64,000 nucleotides of DNA from contig NZ_CP115174.1 in the NCBI RefSeq assembly GCF_027625475.1, positions 744,001 to 808,000 of the forward strand. Direction: 5' to 3'. Every line of letters starts with the position of its first letter. The stretch's first letter is position 1. Below the pieces are notes generated by a model. It did not search any database and was not told the origin of the DNA. It was given only the letters and a program-made list of their open reading frames with translations. The position numbers and the translations under genes were made by a program. Source of the DNA: Sphingomonas abietis (GTDB lineage: Bacteria > Pseudomonadota > Alphaproteobacteria > Sphingomonadales > Sphingomonadaceae). This document shows positions 1-8,611 of the stretch, piece after piece.

Positions 1-1740
1 GTCAACCTGAACCCCAAGCTGTTCGCGCGCGTCAAGACGCTGTGGGACAAGCGGGCGGCACTCAAGCTGACCGCCGAACAGACCCAGGTGCTCAAAATCT
101 ATTATGACGGCTTCGTCCATGCCGGCGCCCAGCTGTCGGCGGCCGACCAGACCAAGCTGAAGGCACTCAACACCCAGCTCGCCAGCCTGGAGACGAGCTA
201 CCAGCAGAAGCTGCTCGCCGCCGCCAAGGCCGGTGGGTTGGTGGTCGACGACAAGGCCAAGCTGGCCGGTCTCGACGACGGCAAGATCGCGGCGGCGGCC
301 AATGACGCCAAGGGCCGTGGACTGGACGGCAAATGGCTGATCCCGCTCCAGAACACGACGCAGCAGCCGAGCCTCGAGGACATGACCGACCGCGCGACCC
401 GCGAGGCGCTCTTCCACAGCAGCATCACGCGCGCCGAGAAGGGCGATGCCAACGATACCCGCCCGGTGATCCAGCAGCTTGCGATGCTGCGCGCGCAGAA
501 GGCGCAGCTGCTCGGCTATCCGAGCTGGGCGGCCTACACGCTCTATGACCAGATGGCGAAGACGCCGCAGGCCGCCGAGGCGTTCATGGAGCAGCTCGGC
601 ACCGCGACGGCGCCCGAGCAGAAGCGGGAAGCCGCCGAGCTGCAGGCGCAGATCGACAAGGACGGCGACAAGATCCAGCTCAAGCCCTGGGACTGGGATC
701 ATTATGCCGCGCAGGTCCGCCAGGCCAAATATGATCTCGACCAGAACCAGGTGAAGCCCTATTTCGAGCTGCACACCGTGCTGGAGCAGGGCGTGTTCTA
801 CGCCGCCAACCAGCTCTATGGCGTGACCTTCAAGCGCCGCACCGACATTCCGGTCTACCAGCCCGACGTGATGGTCTACACCGTCTACGACAAGGACGGC
901 TCCGAGCTCGGCCTGATGTATTTCGATTACTTCAAGCGCGACAACAAGTCGGGCGGTGCCTGGATGTCGAACTTCGTCGGCCAGTCCAAGCTGCTCGGCA
1001 CCAAGCCGGTGATCTACAACGTCGCCAATTTCCAGAAGCCGGCCGAGGGCCAGCCCGCGCTGATCAGCTCGGACGACGTGACGACGATGTTCCATGAATT
1101 CGGCCATGCCCTGCACGGCCTGTTCGCGAACCAGATCTACCCGACCGTCTCGGGCACCAACACCGCGCGCGACTGGGTGGAATTCCCGTCGCAGTTCAAC
1201 GAGCATTGGGCGCTCGATCCCAAGGTGCTCGCCCACTACGCCAAGAACTACAAGACCGGCGCGCCGATCCCGCAGGCGCTGGTCGACAAGATCAAGAAGG
1301 CGGCCAACTTCAACCAGGGCTATGCGCTGGGCGAAGTGATCGCGGCGGCGATGCTCGACATGGACTGGCATTCGCTGCCGGCCTCGGCGCCCAAGCAGGA
1401 TGTCGACCAGTTCGAGACGGCGGCGCTCGCCAAGACCGGGCTCGACGTTACCGACGTGCCGCCGCGCTACCGGTCGAGCTACTTCCTCCACATCTGGTCG
1501 AACGGCTATTCGGCGGGCTATTACGCCTATCTGTGGACCCAGATGCTGGAGCATGACTCCTATCACTGGTTCATGGATCATGGCGGCCTGACCCGCGAAA
1601 ACGGACAGCGCTTCCGCGACATGATCCTGAGCAAGGGGCACACCGAGGATTACGGCCCGATGTTCAAGGCCTTCTACGGCAAGGATCCGGATGTCGGGCC
1701 GATGCTGGAAGAGCACGGCCTCGCGCCGGTCGCCCAGTAA
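1..1740 (+). CDS. dcp: M3 family peptidyl-dipeptidase (Dcp-like), 5' end outside the window
   Basis: The frame is open from base 1 with no stop, so the N-terminal part lies upstream of the window; about 579 codons are visible. The zinc-binding HEFGH motif is encoded at 1093-1107 inside TMFHEFGHALHGL, the gluzincin signature of family M3. The flanking segments (GGAWMSNFVGQS before it, and the C-terminal YAYLWTQMLEHDSYHWF) are typical of bacterial Dcp. Family members remove C-terminal dipeptides from oligopeptides in the periplasm or cytoplasm; the signal peptide, if any, is not visible here. A GTG at 88 is only an internal codon. A GC-rich hairpin follows the stop. Family assignment is firm; the choice of Dcp over oligopeptidase A is likely rather than proven. 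It fits the peptide-degrading theme of the window. Confidence 0.9.
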   Translation, partial: VNLNPKLFARVKTLWDKRAALKLTAEQTQVLKIYYDGFVHAGAQLSAADQTKLKALNTQLASLETSYQQKLLAAAKAGGLVVDDKAKLAGLDDGKIAAAANDAKGRGLDGKWLIPLQNTTQQPSLEDMTDRATREALFHSSITRAEKGDANDTRPVIQQLAMLRAQKAQLLGYPSWAAYTLYDQMAKTPQAAEAFMEQLGTATAPEQKREAAELQAQIDKDGDKIQLKPWDWDHYAAQVRQAKYDLDQNQVKPYFELHTVLEQGVFYAANQLYGVTFKRRTDIPVYQPDVMVYTVYDKDGSELGLMYFDYFKRDNKSGGAWMSNFVGQSKLLGTKPVIYNVANFQKPAEGQPALISSDDVTTMFHEFGHALHGLFANQIYPTVSGTNTARDWVEFPSQFNEHWALDPKVLAHYAKNYKTGAPIPQALVDKIKKAANFNQGYALGEVIAAAMLDMDWHSLPASAPKQDVDQFETAALAKTGLDVTDVPPRYRSSYFLHIWSNGYSAGYYAYLWTQMLEHDSYHWFMDHGGLTRENGQRFRDMILSKGHTEDYGPMFKAFYGKDPDVGPMLEEHGLAPVAQ

Positions 1741-1752
1741 GGGGCAAAGGGG

Positions 1753-1778
1753 CGGCCCGCTGCGTCTGGAGCGGGCCG
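1753..1778 (+). terminator. Hairpin after the M3 peptidase gene
   Basis: Nine-base arms CGGCCCGCT (1753-1761) and AGCGGGCCG (1770-1778) flank an 8-base loop, 12 bases past the stop codon. Only two T follow, so this is a GC-rich terminator without a real U-tract. Confidence 0.5.
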
Positions 1779-1880
1779 TTCGATCACCCGATTGCTGCGC
1801 AGCATCGGCTTGTTGTGCATGACACGCGTTTGCGGTCTGCCCAAGCTTGTCTGCCTTTCGGGCATGGCCACGGGCCATGA

Positions 1881-1917
1881 TGTGCCCCGCCACACCGGAA
1901 GGCATGGCGGGGACACA
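1881..1917. repeat. Inverted repeat upstream of the receiver/winged-helix regulator
   Basis: Arms TGTGCCCCGCCA (1881-1892) and TGGCGGGGACACA (1905-1917) pair with one bulged A around a 12-base loop. It lies 64 bases before the regulator start. It could be a second terminator for the upstream gene, a leader structure or an operator; the sequence does not decide between these. Confidence 0.4.
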
Positions 1918-1949
1918 TGGCAGCAAAATTATGGCATCGACTGACATCG

Positions 1950-1980
1950 GAGGGAGAGGCGGCATCGCCATCGATCCCTC
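1950..1980 (+). promoter_or_regulatory. Possible ribosome-site-sequestering hairpin
   Basis: GAGGGA (1950-1955) is complementary to TCCCTC (1975-1980), and GGCG (1958-1961) to CGCC (1966-1969). The structure would end directly at the ATG at 1981 and bury the only purine-rich ribosome site nearby. This is a reading of complementarity only. Confidence 0.35.
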
Positions 1981-2754
1981 ATGATGCATAATCCCCATTC
2001 CGCTTTCACCAGCCCCGCGACCCCGCCGGCTTCCGATCAATCCGTGCTGTTGGTCGGGCGGGTCGGCGGGATCGCCGACGGGTTGCTGCCCAGCCTTCGG
2101 GCCTATGGCTATCATGTCGAGCGACGGGATCTGGTCGGCAACATGTCGCAAGGTCTGGCTGGAAGCATGGTCGGCACGCTGATCATCGAGTCCCGCACCG
2201 GCGCGGCCGGCCTGCTGCCCTTCATCCGCGATGTCGCGGCTCTCCCGGCCCGGCCGGCGATCATCATCATCGATACCGTGCGGGATGTTGCCGATTGCGT
2301 CCTCGCGCTGGAAATGGGCGCGGATGATTATCTCGAATGGCCCTGTCCCCTCCGTGAGCTGATCGCGCGTATCCGTGCGATCGCCCGGAGGCGGGATGGG
2401 AGCCAGGCTCGTCCGTCCGCGATCGAGGCGGGGGCGGCCAGCTTCTCTTTCTCGGGTTGGCACCTCGATCGTTCGCAGCGATGGCTGACCGGAGCGGACG
2501 GGCGCAGCGCAAGCCTGTCCGCGGCGGAGTTTGCGGTGCTCGATGCCTTGGCAAGCCGGCCCGGCCGGGTGGTCAGCCGTGAAACCCTCCTGCAAAGAAC
2601 GGCGCATGAGGGCGAACCCGATTCCCGCAATCTTCGCGCGATCGACATCCAGGTCAGCCGGCTGAGGAAGCGGCTGGAGGTCGGCAGCGAGGAAATCATC
2701 CGTACCGTCCGGGGCCGGGGCTATATATTGATCCCCGCCGTCACATTCGGTTGA
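1981..2754 (+). CDS. OmpR/PhoB-type winged-helix regulator with degenerate receiver domain
   Basis: 257 residues. About residues 20-135 have the receiver-fold pattern (LLVGRVGG, LIIESRTGAAG, ALEMGADDYLEWPCPLRELI), and about 150-255 form an OmpR-type winged helix (LSAAEFAVLDAL, ending EEIIRTVRGRGYIL). The phosphorylation residues are missing. The usual N-terminal acidic pair is GR, the phospho-acceptor Asp aligns with Glu (IIES), and the conserved Lys of the KP motif is Trp (EWP). It should therefore bind DNA without classic phosphorelay control. No histidine kinase is adjacent. It is convergent with a TonB receptor gene. A purine-rich Shine-Dalgarno-like stretch (1949-1959) ends about 21 bases from the ATG and can pair with the bases just before it. 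DNA-binding family is certain; target genes are unknown. Confidence 0.85.
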   Translation: MMHNPHSAFTSPATPPASDQSVLLVGRVGGIADGLLPSLRAYGYHVERRDLVGNMSQGLAGSMVGTLIIESRTGAAGLLPFIRDVAALPARPAIIIIDTVRDVADCVLALEMGADDYLEWPCPLRELIARIRAIARRRDGSQARPSAIEAGAASFSFSGWHLDRSQRWLTGADGRSASLSAAEFAVLDALASRPGRVVSRETLLQRTAHEGEPDSRNLRAIDIQVSRLRKRLEVGSEEIIRTVRGRGYILIPAVTFG

Positions 2755-2760
2755 GAAGGA

Positions 2761-2785
2761 ACGGGAGGCGGCGATCGCCTCCCGT
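2761..2785. terminator. Bidirectional terminator-like hairpin
   Basis: Perfect 10-base arms ACGGGAGGCG (2761-2770) and CGCCTCCCGT (2776-2785) with a 5-base loop lie between two convergent genes. There is no T-run on either side. Confidence 0.55.
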
Positions 2786-2794
2786 CCGCAACCG

Positions 2795-5632
2795 TCAGAG
2801 CTTCACGCCGACATTGACGAAGAAGGTCCGGCCATAGGGGTCGTAGGTGGACGGATAGGTGTTCGCCTGCTCCTGGTTGTCGCCGAGCAGCGGCGGCTGC
2901 TTGTTGGCGACGTTGTTGACGCCGAACGTCCAGGTGAAGTGGTCGCCCGCGGCGATCTGCGCGGTCAGGTCGAAATAATTATACGCCTTGATCCGCTCCA
3001 CCGAATAGGTGGTCGAATCATCGTCGTCATGCACCGGCGACAGATAGCGCCACTGCACCGACAGATCGACCGGCCCGGTCGACCAGGTGGCGCGACCATT
3101 GAGTCGCCACTTGGCATAGGGGTTGCCGCAGATCGTGCCGAACCGGCCAGAGCAATGCTCGACCAGATCGGGGATCGAGGTGAGCGGGTTGACGTCGAAC
3201 TTGAGCAGCCGGGTGCCGCTCAGGCGCAGCGCGAGGTTGCTCTCCTTGGTGCCGAACAGGCCGAAGGCGAAGGGGATCGAGTAATTACCCTCGAAATCGA
3301 CGCCGCGGGTGTGGAGGCCGCCCGAGTTGACGAGGTTGTTCTGCACCACCGCGGTGTAGCTGTTCTTGTCGCGGCTGATCAGCGAGCAATAGCTGCTGGC
3401 ATAGGGCGTCCAGCCATTGGCGGCGGTGCCGTAGCACGCCGCCATGATGTTCGAGACGCCGACCGTGGTGATGTAGTTCGAGATGTTGACGCGGTAATAG
3501 TCGACGGTCAGCGACAGCCGCCGGATTTCGCGCGGCTGGATCACGAAGCCGGCGGTCAGGGTCCGCGCCTTCTCGGCCTTCAGCGAGCTGTTGCCGCCCG
3601 AATAGCCCTCGATCTGGGCATCGCCGCCGTCATAGGCGGTGCCGAGCGCCGAGGTCGGCACGCCGGTGGCGACGCAGGACGCCGCCAGGCTGGCATTGCT
3701 GGTCGCCGCTGCGGTGGTGCAGGGATCGCTGGCATCATAATAGCCCTGGGCGCTGCCGGCATAGAGATCGGCGACGGTCGGCGCGCGCACCGCGGTCGAA
3801 TATTGGCCGCGGAAGCTGATGTCGTGGATCGGCGCATAGACGACGCCGGCCGAGAAGGTGTTCACCGAACCCGCCGACACCGAATAATCGGAGTGGCGAT
3901 AGGCACCGTTGACCGCGAGCTTGTCGATGAACGGCTTGTCGCCGATCAGCGGCACGTCGAGTTCGAGGAATTCCTCCTTGACGTTGTAGCCGCCCGAAAT
4001 GCCCTCGCTGGCGTTGAAGCCGACGACGTCGCCGGACGACAGCTCGGCATCGGGATCGTAGCCGCCATGCTCCCGGCGATATTCGACGCCGAAGGCGAGG
4101 CCGGCATAGCCGCCGCCGAGGCCGAGATCGAACAGATGGTCGTTGGTGATCGCGCCGCTGGCGACCTCCTCGGTGATGTCCGACACGTTGCGGGTGGTCA
4201 CCGAGATATACTTCGCCGCCGCCGCGCTGATGTTGCCGGCGCCGAAGATGTCGAGCGGCACGCAGCCGCCGCTCTGATCCGAGCAGACCAGGTTGCCGCT
4301 GGAGTCATAGCTGGTGTGCAGCGCCTGGAGGACGCGGCTGTTCGAGACGTTGCCATATTGCGTCTCGACGAAATGGGTGCGCGAATAGCTCACATAGGCG
4401 TCGTAGTTCCAGTTGCCGACGATCTGGCCCTTGACCCCGAACAGGCCGCGATAGGAATGCACGTCGTCCGACGAGATGCGGTCGCCGACCTCGTTCAGGC
4501 GGCGGTAGATCGCGGCGGAGGTGTAGCCGCTGCCGGTGGTGTCGTAGCTTTGCAGCAGCTGCTGCGTCGCCGACGACAGGAAGGACGAGTCGTTGTCGAT
4601 CTCGACGGTGCCGGTGTAGGGCGTCGGCGCAAGCTGGTTCTTCACCTGGGTGCGGACATACTGGCCCTCACCGTAGAATTTCAGATGATCGCTGACGTCG
4701 AAATGAACCTGCGTGCCGAACATCAGGCGCTTGAGCGGCACCTGGAGATAGTTGGCGGGCGCGTAGTTATAGGCATCGGTCGCGCTGTTGTACGGCGTGT
4801 AGCCGCCATCGGCGGTGAACTTGTTGCTCACGCCGTTGATGGTGAAGCGGCCGGCCGGGATCGAGCTCGATCCGCCCGCGGTCAGGCCGCCATTGCCGTC
4901 GTCGGTGAGGGTGGTGTCCGAATATTTGCGATCGGACTGGGCGATCGACTTGCGCTTGCTGTAATCGGCGAAGACGGTGACGTTGGCGCGATTGTCCGCG
5001 AAATTATGGCCTGCGACGACGCTGCTGTCGAACGTGCCGCCGTCACCGGCGCCGGTCAGGCGATAGCCGGCATCGGCCTGCAGGCCCTCGAAATTCTGCT
5101 TCATCACGAAGTTGATGACGCCGCCGATCGCGTCCGATCCATAGACCGCCGACTTGCCGCCGGTGACGACGTCGACCCGCTGGACAAGCGCCGCCGGGAT
5201 CGTGTTGAGATCGACGATCTGGTTGGTGTCGTAGGAGATGTAGCGATGGCCGTTGACCAGGACGAGCGAACGCTGGGCACCGAGCCCGCGCAGGTCCGCA
5301 GTCGACACGCCGCCACCCGGATTGTTCGATGCGGCGGTGCTGCTGGGGATGAATTGCGGCATCTCGTTCAGCACATTCTCGATGCTGGACTGGCCGGACA
5401 GGGAGATGTCCTTGGCGGTGATCACCTCGATCGGCGCGGCCTGGGCCAGCGCCGGGTTGGACAGCCGCGAACCGGTGACGACGATCTCGCCGCTGCTGGC
5501 GGGGGCTGGCGTCCCAGAGTTGGCCGACGCGGGATTGGCGGGGGCAGCACCGGCGTCCTGGGCCATTGCCGCGCCGGTCGCGCCGATCAACATCGTGGAC
5601 GTCAGGCATAGACTGCGGAAGGAAAAACGCAT
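2795..5632 (-). CDS. TonB-dependent outer-membrane receptor
   Basis: 945 residues from the chosen ATG at 5632, which has AGGGAG eight bases upstream and is followed by a clear signal peptide (MRFSFRSLCL...AAMAQ). An ATG 48 bases further up lacks both. After a low-complexity linker comes EIVVTGSRLSNP, the usual sphingomonad TonB-box/plug entry. The plug domain follows (VLNEMPQF, VNGHRYISYDT, VDVVTGGKSAVYGSDAIGGVINFVMK), then a beta-barrel with the C-terminal GRTFFVNVGVKL strand. Such receptors import siderophores, oligosaccharides, peptides or other bulky substrates using TonB energy. The substrate cannot be read from sequence. Neighbours (M3 peptidase upstream, M20 amidohydrolase nearby) would fit a peptide or peptide-like compound, but that is inference. 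Confidence 0.9.
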   Translation of the reverse strand: MRFSFRSLCLTSTMLIGATGAAMAQDAGAAPANPASANSGTPAPASSGEIVVTGSRLSNPALAQAAPIEVITAKDISLSGQSSIENVLNEMPQFIPSSTAASNNPGGGVSTADLRGLGAQRSLVLVNGHRYISYDTNQIVDLNTIPAALVQRVDVVTGGKSAVYGSDAIGGVINFVMKQNFEGLQADAGYRLTGAGDGGTFDSSVVAGHNFADNRANVTVFADYSKRKSIAQSDRKYSDTTLTDDGNGGLTAGGSSSIPAGRFTINGVSNKFTADGGYTPYNSATDAYNYAPANYLQVPLKRLMFGTQVHFDVSDHLKFYGEGQYVRTQVKNQLAPTPYTGTVEIDNDSSFLSSATQQLLQSYDTTGSGYTSAAIYRRLNEVGDRISSDDVHSYRGLFGVKGQIVGNWNYDAYVSYSRTHFVETQYGNVSNSRVLQALHTSYDSSGNLVCSDQSGGCVPLDIFGAGNISAAAAKYISVTTRNVSDITEEVASGAITNDHLFDLGLGGGYAGLAFGVEYRREHGGYDPDAELSSGDVVGFNASEGISGGYNVKEEFLELDVPLIGDKPFIDKLAVNGAYRHSDYSVSAGSVNTFSAGVVYAPIHDISFRGQYSTAVRAPTVADLYAGSAQGYYDASDPCTTAAATSNASLAASCVATGVPTSALGTAYDGGDAQIEGYSGGNSSLKAEKARTLTAGFVIQPREIRRLSLTVDYYRVNISNYITTVGVSNIMAACYGTAANGWTPYASSYCSLISRDKNSYTAVVQNNLVNSGGLHTRGVDFEGNYSIPFAFGLFGTKESNLALRLSGTRLLKFDVNPLTSIPDLVEHCSGRFGTICGNPYAKWRLNGRATWSTGPVDLSVQWRYLSPVHDDDDSTTYSVERIKAYNYFDLTAQIAAGDHFTWTFGVNNVANKQPPLLGDNQEQANTYPSTYDPYGRTFFVNVGVKL

Positions 5633-5841
5633 CGAAAACTCCCTGAGGATGATCACGGCGGCCGTTGCCTGGCCTGCCACTCAGGGGATGATGGGAAAGA
5701 TTCGCTGTAATGTTCAACCGATCAATGCGGTGTGGTATTCATTGATTTGTCATAGTGATCGAGAAGATACGTTTATTTTCAAAATCATTTCGTCGGAAAT
5801 ATTTCGTAAAAAGTCTCATGGAAACATGGCGACGTAAAATG
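5633..5841. promoter_or_regulatory. AT-rich promoter region of the TonB receptor
   Basis: These 209 bases between the receptor start and the sigma-factor stop are much richer in A and T than the surroundings, as expected for the receptor promoter. I could not pick a confident -35/-10 pair. Confidence 0.4.
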
Positions 5842-6729
5842 TCATTTCCTTTCTATATTAATCGACGAGATTGCAGCGGGAACGTGTGCGAGTTTTTCGG
5901 GATTGCGCATGATATAGACGCCGGCGATGCGGCCATCCCGGATTTCGAGGGCGGTGGTCTGCAGGATCTGCCCACGATCGATGCTCGCATAGCCGGGCAG
6001 GCCGTCGATCGACATCCGGCTGAGCAGGACAGGCCTGTCCCGATGCTTGCGCGCCAGCCCCGCGAAAAGTCGCAAGGCCTTGGCGATGCCGATGATCGGG
6101 TTGAGGAAGGCGAGCACCCGCCCACCGCCGTCCGAATGGATCACGACATCCTCGGCGAGCATCGCGCCCAGCGCGACGATGTCGCCATCGCGCGATGCGG
6201 CGAAAAAGGCCTGGGTGATCCGCTCCGCCTCGGCCGCCTCGACCGCAAAACGGGGGCGTGCGGCCTGGACGTGCCGGCGCGCGCGCACCGCCAGCTGGCG
6301 AACCGCGGCGTCGTCGCGGTCGAGCGTGGTGGCGACATCGCTCAACGGGACGCCGAATACATCGTGGAGCAGGAAGGCGGTGCGTTCCAGCGGAGACAGG
6401 CGTTCGAGCGCCAGCATCAACGGAAGCGTGATGTCGTCCGTCTGTTCGTCCTCGGTGCTGCCGACCAGCGGATCGGGCAACCACGCCCCGACATAGCGCT
6501 CGCGGCGCACCCGCGCGGATCGCATGTGATCGAGGCATAGCCGGGTGACGATCCGCACCAGATAGGCGGACGGGGCATCGATCGGCCCCGCCACGCGAGA
6601 CCAGCGCAACCACGCATCCTGCACGATATCCTCGGCTTCGGCGATCGAGCCGAGCATCCGATAGGCGAGGCGCAGCAACCGGGGCCGCTGCGCCTCGAAA
6701 TCGGAATCGGCCCGATCAGGCGGCGGCAC
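5842..6729 (-). CDS. sigJ: ECF41-type RNA polymerase sigma factor (SigJ-like) with SnoaL-like C-terminal domain
   Basis: 295 residues. Sigma region 2 is at about 12-80 (LAYRMLGSIAEAEDIVQDAWLRW) and region 4 at about 120-180 (LSPLERTAFLLHDVFGVPLSDVA). A C-terminal SnoaL-like domain follows. The three hallmarks of ECF41 are visible in slightly varied form: WLPDP (for WLPEP), DGGGR, and NPEKL (for NPDKL). In this family the C-terminal extension controls the sigma factor in place of a separate anti-sigma factor. The start is GTG and overlaps the end of the upstream AhpD-like gene by 14 bases, so the two are co-transcribed and probably translationally coupled. ECF41 factors typically activate only the promoter of their own partner gene; a matching promoter is present at 7223-7250. 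Confidence 0.93.
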   Translation of the reverse strand: MPPPDRADSDFEAQRPRLLRLAYRMLGSIAEAEDIVQDAWLRWSRVAGPIDAPSAYLVRIVTRLCLDHMRSARVRRERYVGAWLPDPLVGSTEDEQTDDITLPLMLALERLSPLERTAFLLHDVFGVPLSDVATTLDRDDAAVRQLAVRARRHVQAARPRFAVEAAEAERITQAFFAASRDGDIVALGAMLAEDVVIHSDGGGRVLAFLNPIIGIAKALRLFAGLARKHRDRPVLLSRMSIDGLPGYASIDRGQILQTTALEIRDGRIAGVYIMRNPEKLAHVPAAISSINIERK

Positions 6730-7180
6730 GGGCGCGACCGACCGGATGCGCGGCGCGGAAGCCGATCGCCAGCCGGTTCCAGGCGTTGATCGCGCCGATC
6801 ATCAGGGTGAGCTGCACCTGCTCTTCCTCGCTGAACATGGCGCCGAGCGTGGCATAGTCGGCATCCGGCGCGTGGGTTTCGGCGATCCGGGTCAGTGCCT
6901 CCGTCCAGCCGAGGGCGGCGCGCTCGCGATCGCTGTAGAGCGAGGATTCGCGCCAGGCATCGAGCATATAGAGGCGCATCTCGCTTTCGCCCGCCTTGCG
7001 CAGGTCAGTCGCATGCATGTGGATGCAATAGGCGCAGCCGTTGATCTGCGAGGCCCTGAGCTTCACCAGTTCCTTGATGTGGGGCTCGATGGCGCTGGAG
7101 GCGAAGCTCGCCTCCAGCGCGTACATCGCTTGGATGCTCTCGGGTGCCAGGGTGGCGTAATTCTTCAGGCGCTGGGTCAT
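6716..7180 (-). CDS. Carboxymuconolactone decarboxylase / AhpD-like protein, ECF41 partner
   Basis: 154 residues from the ATG at 7180, chosen because GTAGGAG precedes it and because family members start at this point (MTQRLKNYATLAPE); a start 42 bases upstream lacks support. The CAYCIHMHA segment carries the CxxC and distal His of alkylhydroperoxidase AhpD-core proteins, which reduce peroxides through a disulfide/thiol cycle. The ECF41 sigma gene begins inside its last codons. An AhpD-like or other 'COE' enzyme next to an ECF41 factor is the standard arrangement. The physiological substrate is unknown in the family. Confidence 0.9.
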   Translation of the reverse strand: MTQRLKNYATLAPESIQAMYALEASFASSAIEPHIKELVKLRASQINGCAYCIHMHATDLRKAGESEMRLYMLDAWRESSLYSDRERAALGWTEALTRIAETHAPDADYATLGAMFSEEEQVQLTLMIGAINAWNRLAIGFRAAHPVGRARAAA

Positions 7181-7195
7181 GGCGGGTCTCCTACG

Positions 7196-7212
7196 GCGTG
7201 CATCATGCACGC
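7196..7212. repeat. Perfect inverted repeat in the leader of the AhpD-like gene
   Basis: GCGTGCAT-C-ATGCACGC has 8-base arms around one base. It lies between the predicted ECF41 promoter and the ribosome site, so it may be an operator or a short leader hairpin. Confidence 0.45.
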
Positions 7213-7222
7213 TCCCAGACAA

Positions 7223-7250
7223 GACGCGACGGACAGGGGCGAATGTGACA
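7223..7250 (-). promoter_or_regulatory. Predicted ECF41 sigma promoter (TGTCACA ... CGTC)
   Basis: On the minus strand TGTCACA (7244-7250) is followed after 17 bases by CGTC (7223-7226). The published ECF41 consensus, as I recall it, is TGTCACA-N16-CGTC, so the spacing is one base longer. A second CGTC lies at 7228-7231. The site is about 43 bases upstream of the AhpD-like start, exactly where autoregulation would need it. Confidence 0.6.
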
Positions 7251-7261
7251 TCGCCCGCAAT

Positions 7262-8611
7262 CTATTTTCCGGCGACGGTCAGCACCGACAGCGCGAGCGT
7301 CATGACGCCGGTGCGGATCGTCGGTTCGGGCACGGGGGCGAAGAAGGGCGAATGGTTGACCGGCACCGGCTTGCCCTGCGCCTTGTCGTCCGCAAGCATC
7401 CTGGGGTCGTCGCCGCCGACCGCATAGAATACCGACGGTATGCCGGCATCGATGAAGGCGGAATAATCCTCGCTGGCGGTCCAGCCCGGCATGGTGGCGG
7501 GAATGACCTGCGCGGCGTCGCCCATCGCGGCGGCTAAGACCGGCGCGACGCGGGCGACCAGCTGGCTGTCGTTGCGGACGGACGCGGTGCCCGCCTTCCA
7601 GACGATCGTCGGGGGCGGGGCATCGGACATCATTGCCGAGGCCTTGGCCGTCTCGCTCACCCCGTCGAGCAGCAGCTTGCGGATGTCGGGCGCATAGGAG
7701 CGCAGCGTCAGCTGGAGCACGGCCTGGTCCGGGATGATGTTGTCAACCGTGCCGGCGTTGAAGGCGCCGACGGTGACGACGCCGAACTGCTGCGGATCCT
7801 TGCGGCGGCTGATCACGGCCTGCACGTCGGTCACGAAGCGCGCGCCCATCACGATCGGATCGATGCTCTTGTCGGGCATCGAGCCATGCGCGCCGCGGCC
7901 GTTGAAGGTGATGTCGACGGTGTCGGACGCGGATGTCACCGCGCCGTCCTTGATCGCCACCGTGCCGTAGGCGGTCGGCCCGACATGGGCGGCGAAGCCG
8001 TAATCGGGCTTGGGGAAGCGGGTGAAGAGCCCATCCGCGATCATCGCCTTGGCGCCGCCGATCGTCTCCTCCGCCGGCTGGCCGATGAACATCAGCGTGC
8101 CGTGCCAGAGATCCTTCGTCGCCAGCAGCGCCTCGGCGGTGCCGACCCACCAGGCCATGTGGCTGTCATGGCCGCAGGCATGATCGACATAGCTGAGCTT
8201 GCCGTCGACGGTCTGCTGCGCATGGCTGGCATAGGGCAGGCCGGTCTTCTCCTCCAGCGGCAGGGCGTCCAGTTCGGTGCGGATCATCACGGTCGGGCCG
8301 GGGCCGTTGCGGTAGATCGCGACGATGCCGGTCTTGCCGACATGCTCGGTCACCTGAAAGCCGATCTTGCGCATTTCGCCGGCGAGAAGGGCGGCGGTGC
8401 GGACTTCCTGGAAGCCGACTTCGGGATGCTGGTGGATATCCTTGTAGAGCGCGTCGAGGTGGGGATAGTCCTTGTCCAGCTCGGCGTTGATCCGCTGCTT
8501 CGCGGCGGCGACGTCGAAAGACGCGTTCGGTGCGGCGTTCGTCTGGGCGGCAACCGTCTGGGCGGCGGCCGGCGCCGCGATCGCGGCGGCAAGGAGCAGA
8601 CAATTTTTCAA
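7262..8611 (-). CDS. Exported M20-family amidohydrolase/peptidase
   Basis: 449 residues starting at a TTG with a very strong ribosome site (AGGGGAGG six bases upstream). An Ala-rich signal peptide follows (MKNCLLLAAAIAAPAAAQ). The M20D amidohydrolase pattern is present: HQHPEVGFQE, HACGHDSHMAW (metal Cys/His and His), the catalytic Glu in GQPAEETIGGA, and a dimerisation domain in the middle. Relatives hydrolyse N-acyl amino acids, hippurate or indole-acetyl conjugates, or act as dipeptidases. Export suggests a periplasmic substrate. It is transcribed in the same direction as the ECF41 pair, but the ECF41 promoter lies between them, so it is probably a separate unit. Family is certain; substrate is not. 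Confidence 0.88.
   Translation of the reverse strand: MKNCLLLAAAIAAPAAAQTVAAQTNAAPNASFDVAAAKQRINAELDKDYPHLDALYKDIHQHPEVGFQEVRTAALLAGEMRKIGFQVTEHVGKTGIVAIYRNGPGPTVMIRTELDALPLEEKTGLPYASHAQQTVDGKLSYVDHACGHDSHMAWWVGTAEALLATKDLWHGTLMFIGQPAEETIGGAKAMIADGLFTRFPKPDYGFAAHVGPTAYGTVAIKDGAVTSASDTVDITFNGRGAHGSMPDKSIDPIVMGARFVTDVQAVISRRKDPQQFGVVTVGAFNAGTVDNIIPDQAVLQLTLRSYAPDIRKLLLDGVSETAKASAMMSDAPPPTIVWKAGTASVRNDSQLVARVAPVLAAAMGDAAQVIPATMPGWTASEDYSAFIDAGIPSVFYAVGGDDPRMLADDKAQGKPVPVNHSPFFAPVPEPTIRTGVMTLALSVLTVAGK

Noticed and set aside
2939..5611. 890-codon open frame opposite the first TonB receptor
   Set aside because: It is fully antisense to a gene with clear domains. Its composition (Arg, Ala, Asp, Ile repeats) is that of a GC-rich shadow frame, with no motif or ribosome site.
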